From the NCBI GenBank assembly GCA_964460185.1, contig CAYWTM010000059.1, forward strand, positions 1 through 20,016: a DNA stretch of 20,016 bases, read 5' to 3'. The notes beneath the pieces are model-generated. The model ran no database searches. It worked only from the letters and a program-made list of their open reading frames with translations, and was not told the origin of the DNA. Every line of letters begins with the position of its first letter. Position 1 is the stretch's first letter. This stretch comes from JAVJPJ01 sp040217295 (GTDB lineage Bacteria > Pseudomonadota > Alphaproteobacteria > Rhodobacterales > Rhodobacteraceae). Positions 1-7,431 of the stretch are shown one piece after another. Position numbers and translations under genes: made by a program.

Positions 1-266
1 CCACGAACCCCGACTTCATCCTCCTCGATGAACCCATCGCGGGTATGAACAACGTGGAAAGCGACGCGCTCGCCGAAATCTTCCTGGGCTTCGCGCGCGA
101 CGGCAAAGGCGTGCTCCTGATCGAGCACAACGTGCGCTTTGTCGCCAAGCTTTGTTCCCATGTCTATGTCCTGGACGGCGGCAGACTGATTTCGGAGGGA
201 ACGCCGGAGCATGTCCTGAGCGACCCTGCCGTGATCACCGCATACCTGGGGGGCGAGGATGCTTGA
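1..266 (+). CDS. livG: ABC transporter ATP-binding protein, LivG type (5' truncated)
   Basis: C-terminal piece of an ABC ATPase whose start lies left of the window; the frame enters at position 3. The first residues show a Walker B motif (ILLDEPIAGMN, about 18-53), followed by the H-loop segment LLIEHNVRF (about 115-140) and the LivG-like tail VYVLDGGRLISEGTPEHVL. The IAGMN after Walker B and the ending in TAYLGG are typical of LivG, one of the two cytoplasmic ATPases that energise branched-chain amino acid or amide importers (HAAT family). Its stop overlaps the start of livF by 8 bases, so the two are translationally coupled. Family is clear; the transported compound is not. Confidence 0.9.
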   Translation, partial: TNPDFILLDEPIAGMNNVESDALAEIFLGFARDGKGVLLIEHNVRFVAKLCSHVYVLDGGRLISEGTPEHVLSDPAVITAYLGGEDA

Positions 267-963
267 GCTGCAAGATCTGAAGGTGGCCTATTCCGGCATC
301 CAAGCCCTTCGGGGCGTGTCCTTGGATGTGGCCAAAGGCGAAACGGTTGCCCTGATCGGCCCGAACGGTGCGGGCAAATCCAGTTTGCTCAACACGATAT
401 CGGGCATCGTCCGACCAGAGGCGGGCACCGTCAGACTGGACGGCACGGACCTGACCGGAGCGCACCCGTGGGACGTGACCAAAGCGGGCGTTCTGCAGGT
501 GCCGGAAGGCCGCAAAGTCTTTGCCGAGATGACGGTGCTGGAAAACCTGCTGATCGGTGAAACCGCCTTGCATGGCCGCAAGAAAACCTTCGACCTGGAC
601 GCCGTTTACAAGTTGTTTCCGATCCTTGCCGAGCGGCGCGATCAGCGCGCCGGGTCGCTATCGGGCGGCCAACAGCAGATGCTGGTGATCGGTCGCGCTC
701 TGATGGGCGGACCTCGCCTGCTGTTGCTTGACGAGCCGAGCCTGGGCCTCGCCCCGGTCATCATCGCGCAGGTATTTGAGGCGCTGGCCACATTGCAACG
801 GAGTGACCTGACGATCCTGTTGATCGAGCAGAACGCCCACCTGGCGCTGCAAGCCTCGAACCGCGCCTATGTGATGGAACAGGGGCACATCGTGAAAACG
901 GGGATCAGCGCCGAGTTATCCAACGACCCTGAGGTGACCGCACTTTACCTCGGGCATGCCTGA
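259..963 (+). CDS. livF: ABC transporter ATP-binding protein, LivF type
   Basis: Complete 234-residue ABC ATPase, the usual length of LivF. Walker A GPNGAGKSS is at residues 34-42, the signature LSGGQ at 134-138, Walker B with D158-E159, and the LivF-typical switch segment LLIEQNAHLAL follows. The end LYLGHA is also typical of LivF. It should pair with the LivG-like protein encoded just upstream on the inner face of the membrane and drive a HAAT-type importer whose permeases (LivH/LivM) would lie left of the window. The ATG overlaps the livG stop by 8 bases. The binding-protein gene follows after 22 bases, so all three are very likely one transcript. Family assignment is firm; the substrate cannot be read from the ATPase. 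Confidence 0.95.
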   Translation: MLELQDLKVAYSGIQALRGVSLDVAKGETVALIGPNGAGKSSLLNTISGIVRPEAGTVRLDGTDLTGAHPWDVTKAGVLQVPEGRKVFAEMTVLENLLIGETALHGRKKTFDLDAVYKLFPILAERRDQRAGSLSGGQQQMLVIGRALMGGPRLLLLDEPSLGLAPVIIAQVFEALATLQRSDLTILLIEQNAHLALQASNRAYVMEQGHIVKTGISAELSNDPEVTALYLGHA

Positions 964-985
964 ACGACATCTAGGGAGGACTATC

Positions 986-2250
986 ATGAAACACATCAAA
1001 TTCTTGGCGACCGCATCCGCGCTCGCGTTGGCGTCGCCGGCCATGGCCGACGACGTAACCATCGGCGTCGTGGTCTCGACCACTTCGACCTACGCCTTTG
1101 TGGGGCAACCGCTGGTCAANNNNNNNNNNNNNNNNNNNNNNNNNNNNNNNNNNNNNNNNNNNNNNNNNNNNNNNNNNNNNNNNNNNNNNNNNNNNNNNNN
1201 NNNNNNNNNNNNNNNNNNNGCGTCGTGGTCTCGACCACTTCGACCTACGCCTTTGTGGGGCAACCGCTGGTCAATGGCATGCGGCTGGCCGCGGACGAGT
1301 TGACCGCCAGCGACGGCTGGGGCGGCAACACCGTCCAGATCCTCTACGAGGACAACCGTTCCGATCGGCAGGAAGCCATCGCACTGATCACCCGGATGGC
1401 GGTGTCAGAGGGCGCGGACATTGTCATTGGCCCCATCGCCACCTCAGAAGCGATGGCGACCGGCCCGGTGGCGGTCGATCTGGAAATTCCGATGTTCACC
1501 ACCGCAACCTCGCCTGCGGTGCTTGACGCGGGGGAGTGGGTCTTCAAATCGACCGAGACGGCGGACGCCTACATGGCGCCTGTGGCCGCGCATGTCGTGG
1601 GACTTGGACCCGAAGACTGCTTCCTCGTCTCGATCCGCGACAATGAAGGCTACATCCGTCAACGCGACGTCTTCCGCGGAATTCTCGAGGACGGGAACGT
1701 CGAGATTGCGGGCGACGAGACCGTGCTGTCGGCGGACACCGATTTTACCGCGCTCTCGACCCTGATCGTGAACTCTGATGCGGACTGCTTGTTCGTCACG
1801 GCCCCACCGGAGCAAGCGGCAAACATCATCATCCAGGCCCGCCAGGCAGGCCTCGACCCGGATACGATCCTTGCCGGGGACTCGGGCGTTGGCGCGCAAA
1901 ACTTCATCGACGCAGGCGGAAGCGCGATCGAGGGAACGTTCTTCCCGGCCAGTTTCGTCGCGAATGCGTCCGACAGCGCGGCCGCATTTTCCGCTGCCTA
2001 CGAAGACGCCTACGGCATTGATCCGGATATCTGGGCTGCAACGGGTTACACCATGATGCAAACCGTCGCCAATGCGATCCGGAACGCAGGCGATGACGTC
2101 AACCGCGAGACACTGCGCGAGGCGATGGCGGCCACTCGCGATCTTCCTGTCGTCATGGGCCAAGGCTCCCTGAGCTTTGACGAAAACCGTATCCCGCAAA
2201 TGGGCGGAATTGTAATGCAGATCCGCGACGGAAGCCGCGTCCTGCCATAA
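986..2250 (+). CDS. Leu/Ile/Val-type periplasmic substrate-binding protein, split by an assembly gap
   Basis: Periplasmic receptor of the LivK/Peripla_BP_6 family, serving the LivG/LivF transporter upstream. The ATG at 986 has a strong ribosome site (AGGGAGGA, 973-980). It opens with a signal peptide of about 21 residues (MKHIKFLATASALALASPAMA) and then the mature start DDVTIGVVVSTTSTYAFVGQPLVNGM, which is typical of the fold. As printed the frame is broken by 100 N (1120-1219) flanked by an exact 55-bp direct duplication (1065-1119 and 1220-1274). Removing the N and one copy (155 bp) joins the two halves in frame into a 369-residue protein, normal for this family. The later part (ADIVIGPIATSEAMATGPVAVDLEIPMFTT, then the second lobe) is uninterrupted to the TAA at 2250. 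I therefore treat the gene as intact. Substrate unknown; branched-chain amino acids, amides or aromatic acids are all served by this family. Confidence 0.88.
1065..1274. other. Scaffold gap (100 N) flanked by a 55-bp exact duplication
   Basis: Positions 1120-1219 are 100 consecutive N. The 55 bases before them (1065-1119) are identical to the 55 bases after them (1220-1274). A round 100-N spacer joining contig ends that share an exact short overlap is the typical mark of scaffolding without merging. Collapsing one copy plus the N restores the reading frame of the binding-protein gene, which supports an artefact rather than a genuine tandem repeat. Confidence 0.93.
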
Positions 2251-2263
2251 TCACGACTCGGGC

Positions 2264-2289
2264 CGGCGCCTACGGTACCGTAGGCGCCG
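2264..2289 (+). terminator. Perfect palindrome downstream of the binding-protein gene, probable terminator
   Basis: A 26-base perfect palindrome begins 14 bases after the stop at 2250. As RNA it can form a 10-bp GC-rich stem (arm CGGCGCCTAC) closed by a GGUACC loop. No run of T follows, so it would be a weak intrinsic terminator or an mRNA 3'-end stabiliser rather than a canonical one. It lies in the 238-base convergent spacer (2251-2488), in which I see no gene. Confidence 0.55.
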
Positions 2290-2488
2290 ATCTACCGGTG
2301 CGCCGGGAGATACAGCGCCGCCGCCAATAATTGCGGGATCACGCTGACGCCGGTCCACGCCTTTTTGTTTCCCGAGCGGATCAAAGGGCGCGATGCCGAT
2401 GTCCTTTCGGCTTTCCATCCCGCGCGGTTCCGGCAAACAGGCTGATCCACTTCGCTGATACAGGAGCGTTCCACCATGACCGGTTGTA

Positions 2489-3547
2489 TTACGGGCCCGT
2501 GGTTCCAACAGCGCCCGATACTGCAGTGGCGGGCCGTCCTCTGCGGCCGATGATGCGATGGATCTCGGGATGTGCGGTCAGCCTTTGGCGATTGCGCACT
2601 TCGGCGCGGAAGGCCGATGGGCTTACCCCGAACTGGATCTTGAAGCTGCGGGTGAAAGCGGCGGGGACCGAGAACCCGCAGGCTGTGGCAATCTGCTTGA
2701 TCGAGAGATCCTCGTAGAACAGGTAGTTGCGCGCGGCTTGCAGGCGGATCCGCAGGTAGAGCCGCATGGGCGAAATCCCGAAGGCGGTTTCACTGGCACG
2801 GGCTAGGGTGCGCTTTGGGGTGCCCAGCGCCTCGGCAAGTTCGTCCAGCGACAGCGGGAAGTCGAGGTTCTGCTCCATGGCCGTGGTCAGGCGCGACACA
2901 AGGCTGCCTGCGTGGCTTTCCACCGGCTGGTCGAGCCTTTGCTGGGTCTCTGGCGGGCGTCGGGTATGGACCATCGCGTTTGCGACCTCGCTGGCCATCG
3001 CCTCGCCCGCGAAGCGCGCGATGAGGTCAAGCATCAGGTCGAGCGTTGCGACCCCTCCGGCGCAATGCACCCGCGTTTCGGTGCTCAGATAGATGCCGTT
3101 CAGCGGCTGGGCCTCGGGGAACCACTCGCGGAAGGTCGGGACCGCCTCCCAGTGCAGAACGACCTCGGGCGCAGTCTCGGTCGCCACCAGCCCAGCCTGG
3201 GCCAGCGCGTAGGCGCCGGTATCGACACCTCCCACAATGGCCCCGAAGCGGGCCTGCGTGCGCAGGTAGCCAAGAAGCCTTCGCGACAGGTTCTGCGTCG
3301 GCAGATTGCCTTGGAACAGCAGACAGACATCGACCGGGGCGGAGGGGGTCAGATCGCCATCGGCGGCAAACCACATGCCGTTCGACGCATGAACCTCGGC
3401 TCCGTCTTCGGACAGAAAACGCCATTCGAACAGGTTGCGCCCCGAATTCTGGTTCGCGATCCGCAGCGAGTCGCTGGCAAGGATCAGGGCGTTCAGCGGA
3501 AACTCCGGCTGAAGGACGAAGGCAAAGTGGGCTTTGGAATCGGGCAT
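2489..3547 (-). CDS. GlxA-type AraC-family transcriptional regulator
   Basis: Transcription factor of about 352 residues with two domains. The N-terminal half (about 5-190) is a DJ-1/PfpI-like fold used for sensing. It contains GGVDTGAYALAQAGL, where the usual DJ-1 nucleophile Cys is Asp, as is common in GlxA regulators, and CAGGVATLDLMLDLI. The C-terminal part (about 215-315) is an AraC double helix-turn-helix, including LSLDELAEALGTPKRTLAR and LSIKQIATACGFSVPAAFTRSFK. I chose the ATG at 3547 because GAGGGA sits 5 bases upstream; an in-frame ATG 13 codons earlier (3586) has no such site. The gene is divergent from the catabolic operon starting at 3780 and is its likely regulator. GlxA-type relatives such as GbdR, CdhR and ArgR sense quaternary amines or amino acids, which hints at, but does not prove, a nitrogenous inducer. 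Confidence 0.93.
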   Translation of the reverse strand: MPDSKAHFAFVLQPEFPLNALILASDSLRIANQNSGRNLFEWRFLSEDGAEVHASNGMWFAADGDLTPSAPVDVCLLFQGNLPTQNLSRRLLGYLRTQARFGAIVGGVDTGAYALAQAGLVATETAPEVVLHWEAVPTFREWFPEAQPLNGIYLSTETRVHCAGGVATLDLMLDLIARFAGEAMASEVANAMVHTRRPPETQQRLDQPVESHAGSLVSRLTTAMEQNLDFPLSLDELAEALGTPKRTLARASETAFGISPMRLYLRIRLQAARNYLFYEDLSIKQIATACGFSVPAAFTRSFKIQFGVSPSAFRAEVRNRQRLTAHPEIHRIIGRRGRPATAVSGAVGTTGP

Positions 3548-3779
3548 GAAATCCCTCGGGTTCAAAAAACAATGCCGAAACGGCAAGAAAAGTTAAAATA
3601 GCGGCAATATTGGTCAATTCAAACTGGAATTTCCGTCCTTACTGTTTTCACAGCAGCCGGCCAATTCTGCCCCGGCCGATGCGAATAGACCCTGGAATTT
3701 CATGGCTGATGGCCTCTGTCAGCGGTGCGTTTTGGCACCGTGCGGAGCCGTGCAGCCATCCGAACTGGAGCTGCCGACC
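3548..3779. promoter_or_regulatory. Divergent control region with a 10-bp direct repeat
   Basis: This 232-base region separates the AraC-family regulator (-) from the eight-gene operon (+). Its left half (about 3585-3660) is markedly richer in A+T than the surrounding genes. It contains an exact direct repeat CTGGAATTTC at 3624-3633 and 3692-3701 (68 bases apart), and the first copy lies in a small inverted repeat AATTC-N6-GAATT (3616-3631). AraC-family proteins commonly bind direct repeats, so these are candidate operator half-sites. I could not place -35/-10 boxes with confidence. If translation of the lyase begins at 3702 instead of 3780, the second repeat abuts the start codon. Confidence 0.5.
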
Positions 3780-4739
3780 GTGGAAGACAAGAAGAAGAAA
3801 CTCCAAGGCTGCTATGTCACCATCCCGACGCCTTTCGACGACACGCCTGAGATGGCAGTCAACGAAACGGCGCTGCGACGCTATGTGCGGTTCTTGATCG
3901 ATTCAGGGTTGACCGCCGAGTATGCTACACTTCTGGCCGGAGGTGCGGCCGGCGATTTTTCCACCATGACCTTCGAAGAACGGCTGTTCGTGGCCGAAGT
4001 GGTGGTGGATGAAGCGGCAGGCGCCGTGCCCATCGCCATGGGTGCCCAGACCACGAGCACGCTGGAACTGATCCGCCTGGCAAGGGCCGCAAGCCGGCTT
4101 GGCGCGGATTTTATCCAGGTTTCGTGCCCGTTCTACTTTGCCCATACCGAGGCCGATTTCGAGGACTATGTCCGCGCCGCAGCAGAAGCCGCCCCGGATG
4201 TCGGCATCATCCTCTACAACACCTTCTGGACAAGCCAGACCCTGAGCTTCGCCATGATCGAACGGCTTGCGGACATCCCCAATATCGTGGGGCTGAAATG
4301 GGCCGCGCCACGCACCGACGCGATGGAATTCGAGGATGTCTGTTCCCATTTCTCGGATCGCTTCACGATCATCGACAACAACCTGCTTTTCGGAATGAGC
4401 GCCATGCCCGCCCTCGGCGCAACGGCCTTCGAGGTGCATCACTGCAATTTCTGGCCCGAATGGGGGATCAAGCTCATCGACGAGGTCAGGGCCGGGAACT
4501 ACCCCGAAATCGCCCGGATGCTGGTGGAGGAGGGCATGCCTTTCTACAAGCTCTGGGTCGAGATCGAAAAGACCTACACCAGCGGTGACGGCTATCTCGA
4601 CAAGCTTTGCATGGAGCTGGTCGGCCTGCCCAGCAGCCGGTGCCGCCCGCCGACTCGCGACATTCGCCACACCCACAAAGAACAAACCCACGCCATGATG
4701 TCCAAAATAGGCGTGCCGAGGCTGATCGGCCTTTCCTGA
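3780..4739 (+). CDS. DHDPS/N-acetylneuraminate-lyase superfamily protein (dehydratase or aldolase)
   Basis: Class I Schiff-base TIM-barrel enzyme of about 319 residues. The barrel begins at LQGCYVTIPTPFDD. The conserved tyrosine is in ILYNTFW (Y146) and the Schiff-base lysine in IVGLKWA (K173), spaced as in DHDPS. The GxxGE-type loop reads GGAAGDF, with Asp in place of Glu. Members remove water or ammonia from 2-keto-3-deoxy acids (for example to 2-oxoglutarate semialdehyde) or perform pyruvate aldol cleavage. With a 2-oxoglutarate-semialdehyde-type dehydrogenase in the same operon, a dehydratase or deaminase role is my preferred inference. I chose GTG 3780 (GGAG 9 bases upstream), which puts the barrel 8 residues in. 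ATG 3702 would add 26 residues that do not resemble the family. First gene of the operon; after the family-typical end (GLPSSRCRPPTRDI) it has a tail of about 24 residues. Confidence 0.85.
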   Translation: MEDKKKKLQGCYVTIPTPFDDTPEMAVNETALRRYVRFLIDSGLTAEYATLLAGGAAGDFSTMTFEERLFVAEVVVDEAAGAVPIAMGAQTTSTLELIRLARAASRLGADFIQVSCPFYFAHTEADFEDYVRAAAEAAPDVGIILYNTFWTSQTLSFAMIERLADIPNIVGLKWAAPRTDAMEFEDVCSHFSDRFTIIDNNLLFGMSAMPALGATAFEVHHCNFWPEWGIKLIDEVRAGNYPEIARMLVEEGMPFYKLWVEIEKTYTSGDGYLDKLCMELVGLPSSRCRPPTRDIRHTHKEQTHAMMSKIGVPRLIGLS

Positions 4740-4796
4740 GGCGACGTGCAGACCACACCGAAACCCATCAAGAACAGATCCAAAGGGAGTATGAAG

Positions 4797-5798
4797 ATGA
4801 TGACCAAAATCGTAACAACCACGGGACTGGCGCTGACAGCCAGCCTGATGATGACCAGCATTGCCGCCGCCGAGGACGACGTTCGGCTGCGGCTGAACTG
4901 GATGTACTATGGCTCGCATGCGGGCTTCGCGCTTGGCCAGGTTGCCGGGATCTATGACGCGCACGGGATCGACATCGATATCCGCTCTGGCAACGGATCC
5001 AGTTCGGCGCACCGGCTGGTGGCCAACGGCGACAGCGATTTCGCCTATGGGTCTTGCGGGGCGCTGATCAACCTTGCCTCTCAGGGGGCCGAAATCATCT
5101 CGGTCGCTGTCATCGACGCAATGGGGGCCGAAGCCGTGATCGTGCGGCCTGATGCCGGTATCGAGTCGATTGAGGATCTGCGCGGTCAGGTGATCCTGAC
5201 CACGGCCAATGCGGGGGTGAACACGTTCTTCCCGATCGTTCTGGCGAATGCCGGTCTGACCGAGGATGACATGACCCTGACCAACGTGCCCGACGGGGCA
5301 TTGGTTTCCAGCTACCTGCAAGGGTCGGGCGGGGCTGTGGCGATGCTTGGCGGTCTTGATGACAAACCGGCCGAGATCCGCGCCAATGGCGGCGAAGACC
5401 CGGTTCTGTTCCCCTATTCCGATTTCGGAGTGGACCAGGTCGGCTACTGCATCTCGACACGGCGCGAGCTTGTCGAAAGCAATCCGGATCTGGTCGACCG
5501 CTTCGTTGATGCCACGTTGGAGGCCTATGCGCGCGCCGAAGCGGATCCAGATACCGCTGTGGCAGCGATCGCCGATATCGTTGGTGGCACCATGGCGGAA
5601 GAACAGGGGATGATGCAGTCGCGCTCTGTTCTCGATGTGACGCTCGGTCTGCTTTATTCCGGTGCCAACACGGAGCGCCAGCTTGGCCTCAACGTGCCGT
5701 CTGACTGGGAAAGCATGGTCAGCCTGATGCAGGAATACAATGACCTCGATCCCGAGGCGGACCCGGCTAGCTTTTATACCAATCAGTTCGTCGACTGA
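4797..5798 (+). CDS. NitT/TauT-type ABC transporter periplasmic binding protein (NMT1/THI5-like)
   Basis: Receptor of the SsuA/ThiY/NMT1-like family, about 333 residues. A signal peptide of about 25 residues ends in TSIAAA, followed by EDDVRLRLNWMYYGSHAGFALGQVAGIYDAHGIDIDI, the usual opening of this family (RLNW..., then a pass of the ligand past the first lobe). It continues with GNGSSSAHRLVANGDSDFAYGS, typical of NMT1-like proteins. ATG 4797 is best placed behind GGGAG (8 bases); ATG 4791 lies too close to it and GTG 4746 lacks a site. The family binds small organic N or S compounds such as taurine, sulfonates, hydroxymethylpyrimidine and riboflavin precursors. The ATPase and permease follow directly, so the importer is complete. 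Ligand unknown. Confidence 0.9.
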   Translation: MMTKIVTTTGLALTASLMMTSIAAAEDDVRLRLNWMYYGSHAGFALGQVAGIYDAHGIDIDIRSGNGSSSAHRLVANGDSDFAYGSCGALINLASQGAEIISVAVIDAMGAEAVIVRPDAGIESIEDLRGQVILTTANAGVNTFFPIVLANAGLTEDDMTLTNVPDGALVSSYLQGSGGAVAMLGGLDDKPAEIRANGGEDPVLFPYSDFGVDQVGYCISTRRELVESNPDLVDRFVDATLEAYARAEADPDTAVAAIADIVGGTMAEEQGMMQSRSVLDVTLGLLYSGANTERQLGLNVPSDWESMVSLMQEYNDLDPEADPASFYTNQFVD

Positions 5799-5811
5799 GC
5801 ATCCAGATACT

Positions 5812-5837
5812 GCCGGGGGCCGCTGCCGGCCCTCGGC
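5812..5837 (+). other. Intercistronic stem-loop between binding-protein and ATPase genes
   Basis: A 10-bp GC-rich stem (arms GCCGGGGGCC and GGCCCTCGGC, one G-U pair) with a 6-base loop GCTGCC lies 14 bases after the binding-protein stop and 17 bases before the ATPase start. No T run follows. Such hairpins often protect the upstream mRNA or partly terminate, so that the binding protein is made in excess over the membrane components. Confidence 0.6.
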
Positions 5838-5854
5838 GTTCAAAGGAAAGACCC

Positions 5855-6622
5855 ATGAGCAACCAGATCGAATTTTCCGGCGTGAAGAAGGTTTTCGGCA
5901 CCGGTCCCGGCGCCGTCCATGCCTTCGGTCCGGTGGACATGGTGGTCGGTGACGGAGAATTTGTCTCGCTTCTTGGCCCCTCGGGCTGCGGCAAATCTAC
6001 CCTGATGCTCATGACGGCGGGGCTGCTGGACGTGACCGAAGGCGCGATCAGTATCAGCGGAACGCCGGTGAAGGGCCCGCAGACAGATATCGGCATCATG
6101 TTCCAAGACAATACCCTGGTCCCCTGGCGCACCGTGCGCGGCAATATCGAGCTGCAACTGGAAATGCGCGGGATTTCCGTGGCCTCGAAACGGGTCGAGA
6201 TCGACGCGATCCTTGCCTCGGTGCATCTTGAAGATTTCGCTGACCGCCATCCCTATGAACTGTCGGGCGGCATGCAGCAGCGCGCGGCTTTCTGCCAGGC
6301 GATGATCCATGCGCCCAAGACAATGCTTCTGGATGAACCGCTCGGCAAGCTTGACGCCATGACGCGAGAGCGTATCCGCAGCGACTTGCAATCGCTCTGG
6401 ATGGAACAGCGGCCGACGGTGCTGTTCGTGACCCATTCCATAGAAGAGGCGATCCAGCTGTCCAGCAAAGTCGCGGTGATCACGCCGCGCCCGGGCCGGA
6501 TCGAACGGGTGATCGACATCGATCTGCCCTATCCGCGCGACTACGAGGTCAAACGCTCGCCCGAATTTTCCGCGTATGTCCATGAAACCCAGGAGATCTT
6601 CAGAGGCTATGGCGTTATTTGA
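5855..6622 (+). CDS. NitT/TauT-type ABC transporter ATP-binding protein
   Basis: Complete 255-residue ABC ATPase of the SsuB/TauB/NrtD group. Walker A GPSGCGKST is at residues 41-49, the Q-loop within MFQDNTLVPWRTV (the VPWRT form is typical of this group), signature LSGGMQQR from 136, Walker B with D160-E161, and the H-loop histidine H194 in VTHSIEEA. The GGAA-type site in CAAAGGAAAGACCC precedes the ATG. It energises import by the permease encoded next, whose start overlaps this stop. Paralogue-level substrate cannot be assigned. Confidence 0.95.
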   Translation: MSNQIEFSGVKKVFGTGPGAVHAFGPVDMVVGDGEFVSLLGPSGCGKSTLMLMTAGLLDVTEGAISISGTPVKGPQTDIGIMFQDNTLVPWRTVRGNIELQLEMRGISVASKRVEIDAILASVHLEDFADRHPYELSGGMQQRAAFCQAMIHAPKTMLLDEPLGKLDAMTRERIRSDLQSLWMEQRPTVLFVTHSIEEAIQLSSKVAVITPRPGRIERVIDIDLPYPRDYEVKRSPEFSAYVHETQEIFRGYGVI

Positions 6623-7409
6623 TAAAAAACGGACCTTCGCCGCGCTGAAGCTGCGGCTGATGAACTCCTGGATGTTCGTTGCCTTTTTCATCGGCTTCTT
6701 CCTGTTCTGGGAATACTCGGTGGTCTGGTTCGACATCCCCAGGTACATTCTGACGCCACCCTCGCTGATCATCGAAAACGGTGCCGCCGATCTGCCCCGG
6801 CTGCTGGATTACACCCTGATCACCGGGACCGAAGTGGTGATCGGCTACGCGCTGGCCGTCGTTCTGGCATTGCCTCTAGGTCTTGCCATCGCCTTTTCCA
6901 GCATCCTCAAGCGGACGATCTACCCGTTCATTGTCTGCATCGAGATGGTGCCGAAGATCGCCTTCGCGCCGCTGTTCATTTCGTGGCTCGGTTTCGGGCT
7001 GCTGCCCAAGGTGATCATCGTTTTCCTCGTCTGCTTCTTTCCCATCGTGCTGAACGCCATCCTTGCCTTCAATTCGTTGTCCGAGGAACTGACGCTGTTT
7101 TCGCGCTCGACCGGGGCAGGTGTCTGGCGCACCTTTTTCAAGGTCCGGCTGCCAGCCGCGCTGCCACAGTGTTTCGTGGGGTTCAAATATGCAGCAATCA
7201 ACGCGACCGTCGGGGCAGCGATCGCCGAATTCATCGGATCGGACCAGGGGCTTGGATTCTACATCCAGATCGTGACGGGCAACATGCGGCCAGACCTGGC
7301 CTTTGCCGGCATCTTCTTCCTGACGCTTCTGGGGCTCAGCCTTTTCGGATTGGTAACACTGGCGGAACGGCTGTTGATCCCCTGGCATATTTCCTTGCGT
7401 CGCAGTTGA
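6609..7409 (+). CDS. NitT/TauT-type ABC transporter permease
   Basis: Inner-membrane permease of the BPD_transp_1 fold, about 266 residues with roughly six hydrophobic segments, the first at about 18-40 (MFVAFFIGFFLFWEYSVVWF). The ATPase-contacting EAA loop is visible around residues 158-190 (EELTLFSRSTGAGVWRTFFKVRLPAALP). I chose ATG 6609, which overlaps the ATPase gene by 14 bases and has AGAGG/AGGAG upstream. An earlier ATG at 6576 would only add 11 residues read through the ATPase tail. It completes the three-component importer and is followed after 22 bases by the aldehyde dehydrogenase gene. Confidence 0.92.
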   Translation: MALFDKKRTFAALKLRLMNSWMFVAFFIGFFLFWEYSVVWFDIPRYILTPPSLIIENGAADLPRLLDYTLITGTEVVIGYALAVVLALPLGLAIAFSSILKRTIYPFIVCIEMVPKIAFAPLFISWLGFGLLPKVIIVFLVCFFPIVLNAILAFNSLSEELTLFSRSTGAGVWRTFFKVRLPAALPQCFVGFKYAAINATVGAAIAEFIGSDQGLGFYIQIVTGNMRPDLAFAGIFFLTLLGLSLFGLVTLAERLLIPWHISLRRS

Positions 7410-7431
7410 CCCCAATAACCGGAGATCCCTC

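Noticed and set aside
1065..1274. 55-bp direct repeat as a real tandem duplication, attachment site or CRISPR-like repeat
   Set aside because: It occurs only as a pair around exactly 100 N, and collapsing it restores the gene frame. An assembly join explains it fully.
3903..5843. 646-codon open frame on the minus strand
   Set aside because: It runs antisense through the DHDPS-like and binding-protein genes, whose motifs and signal peptide are clear. It is a product of high GC at third codon positions and has no domain or ribosome site.
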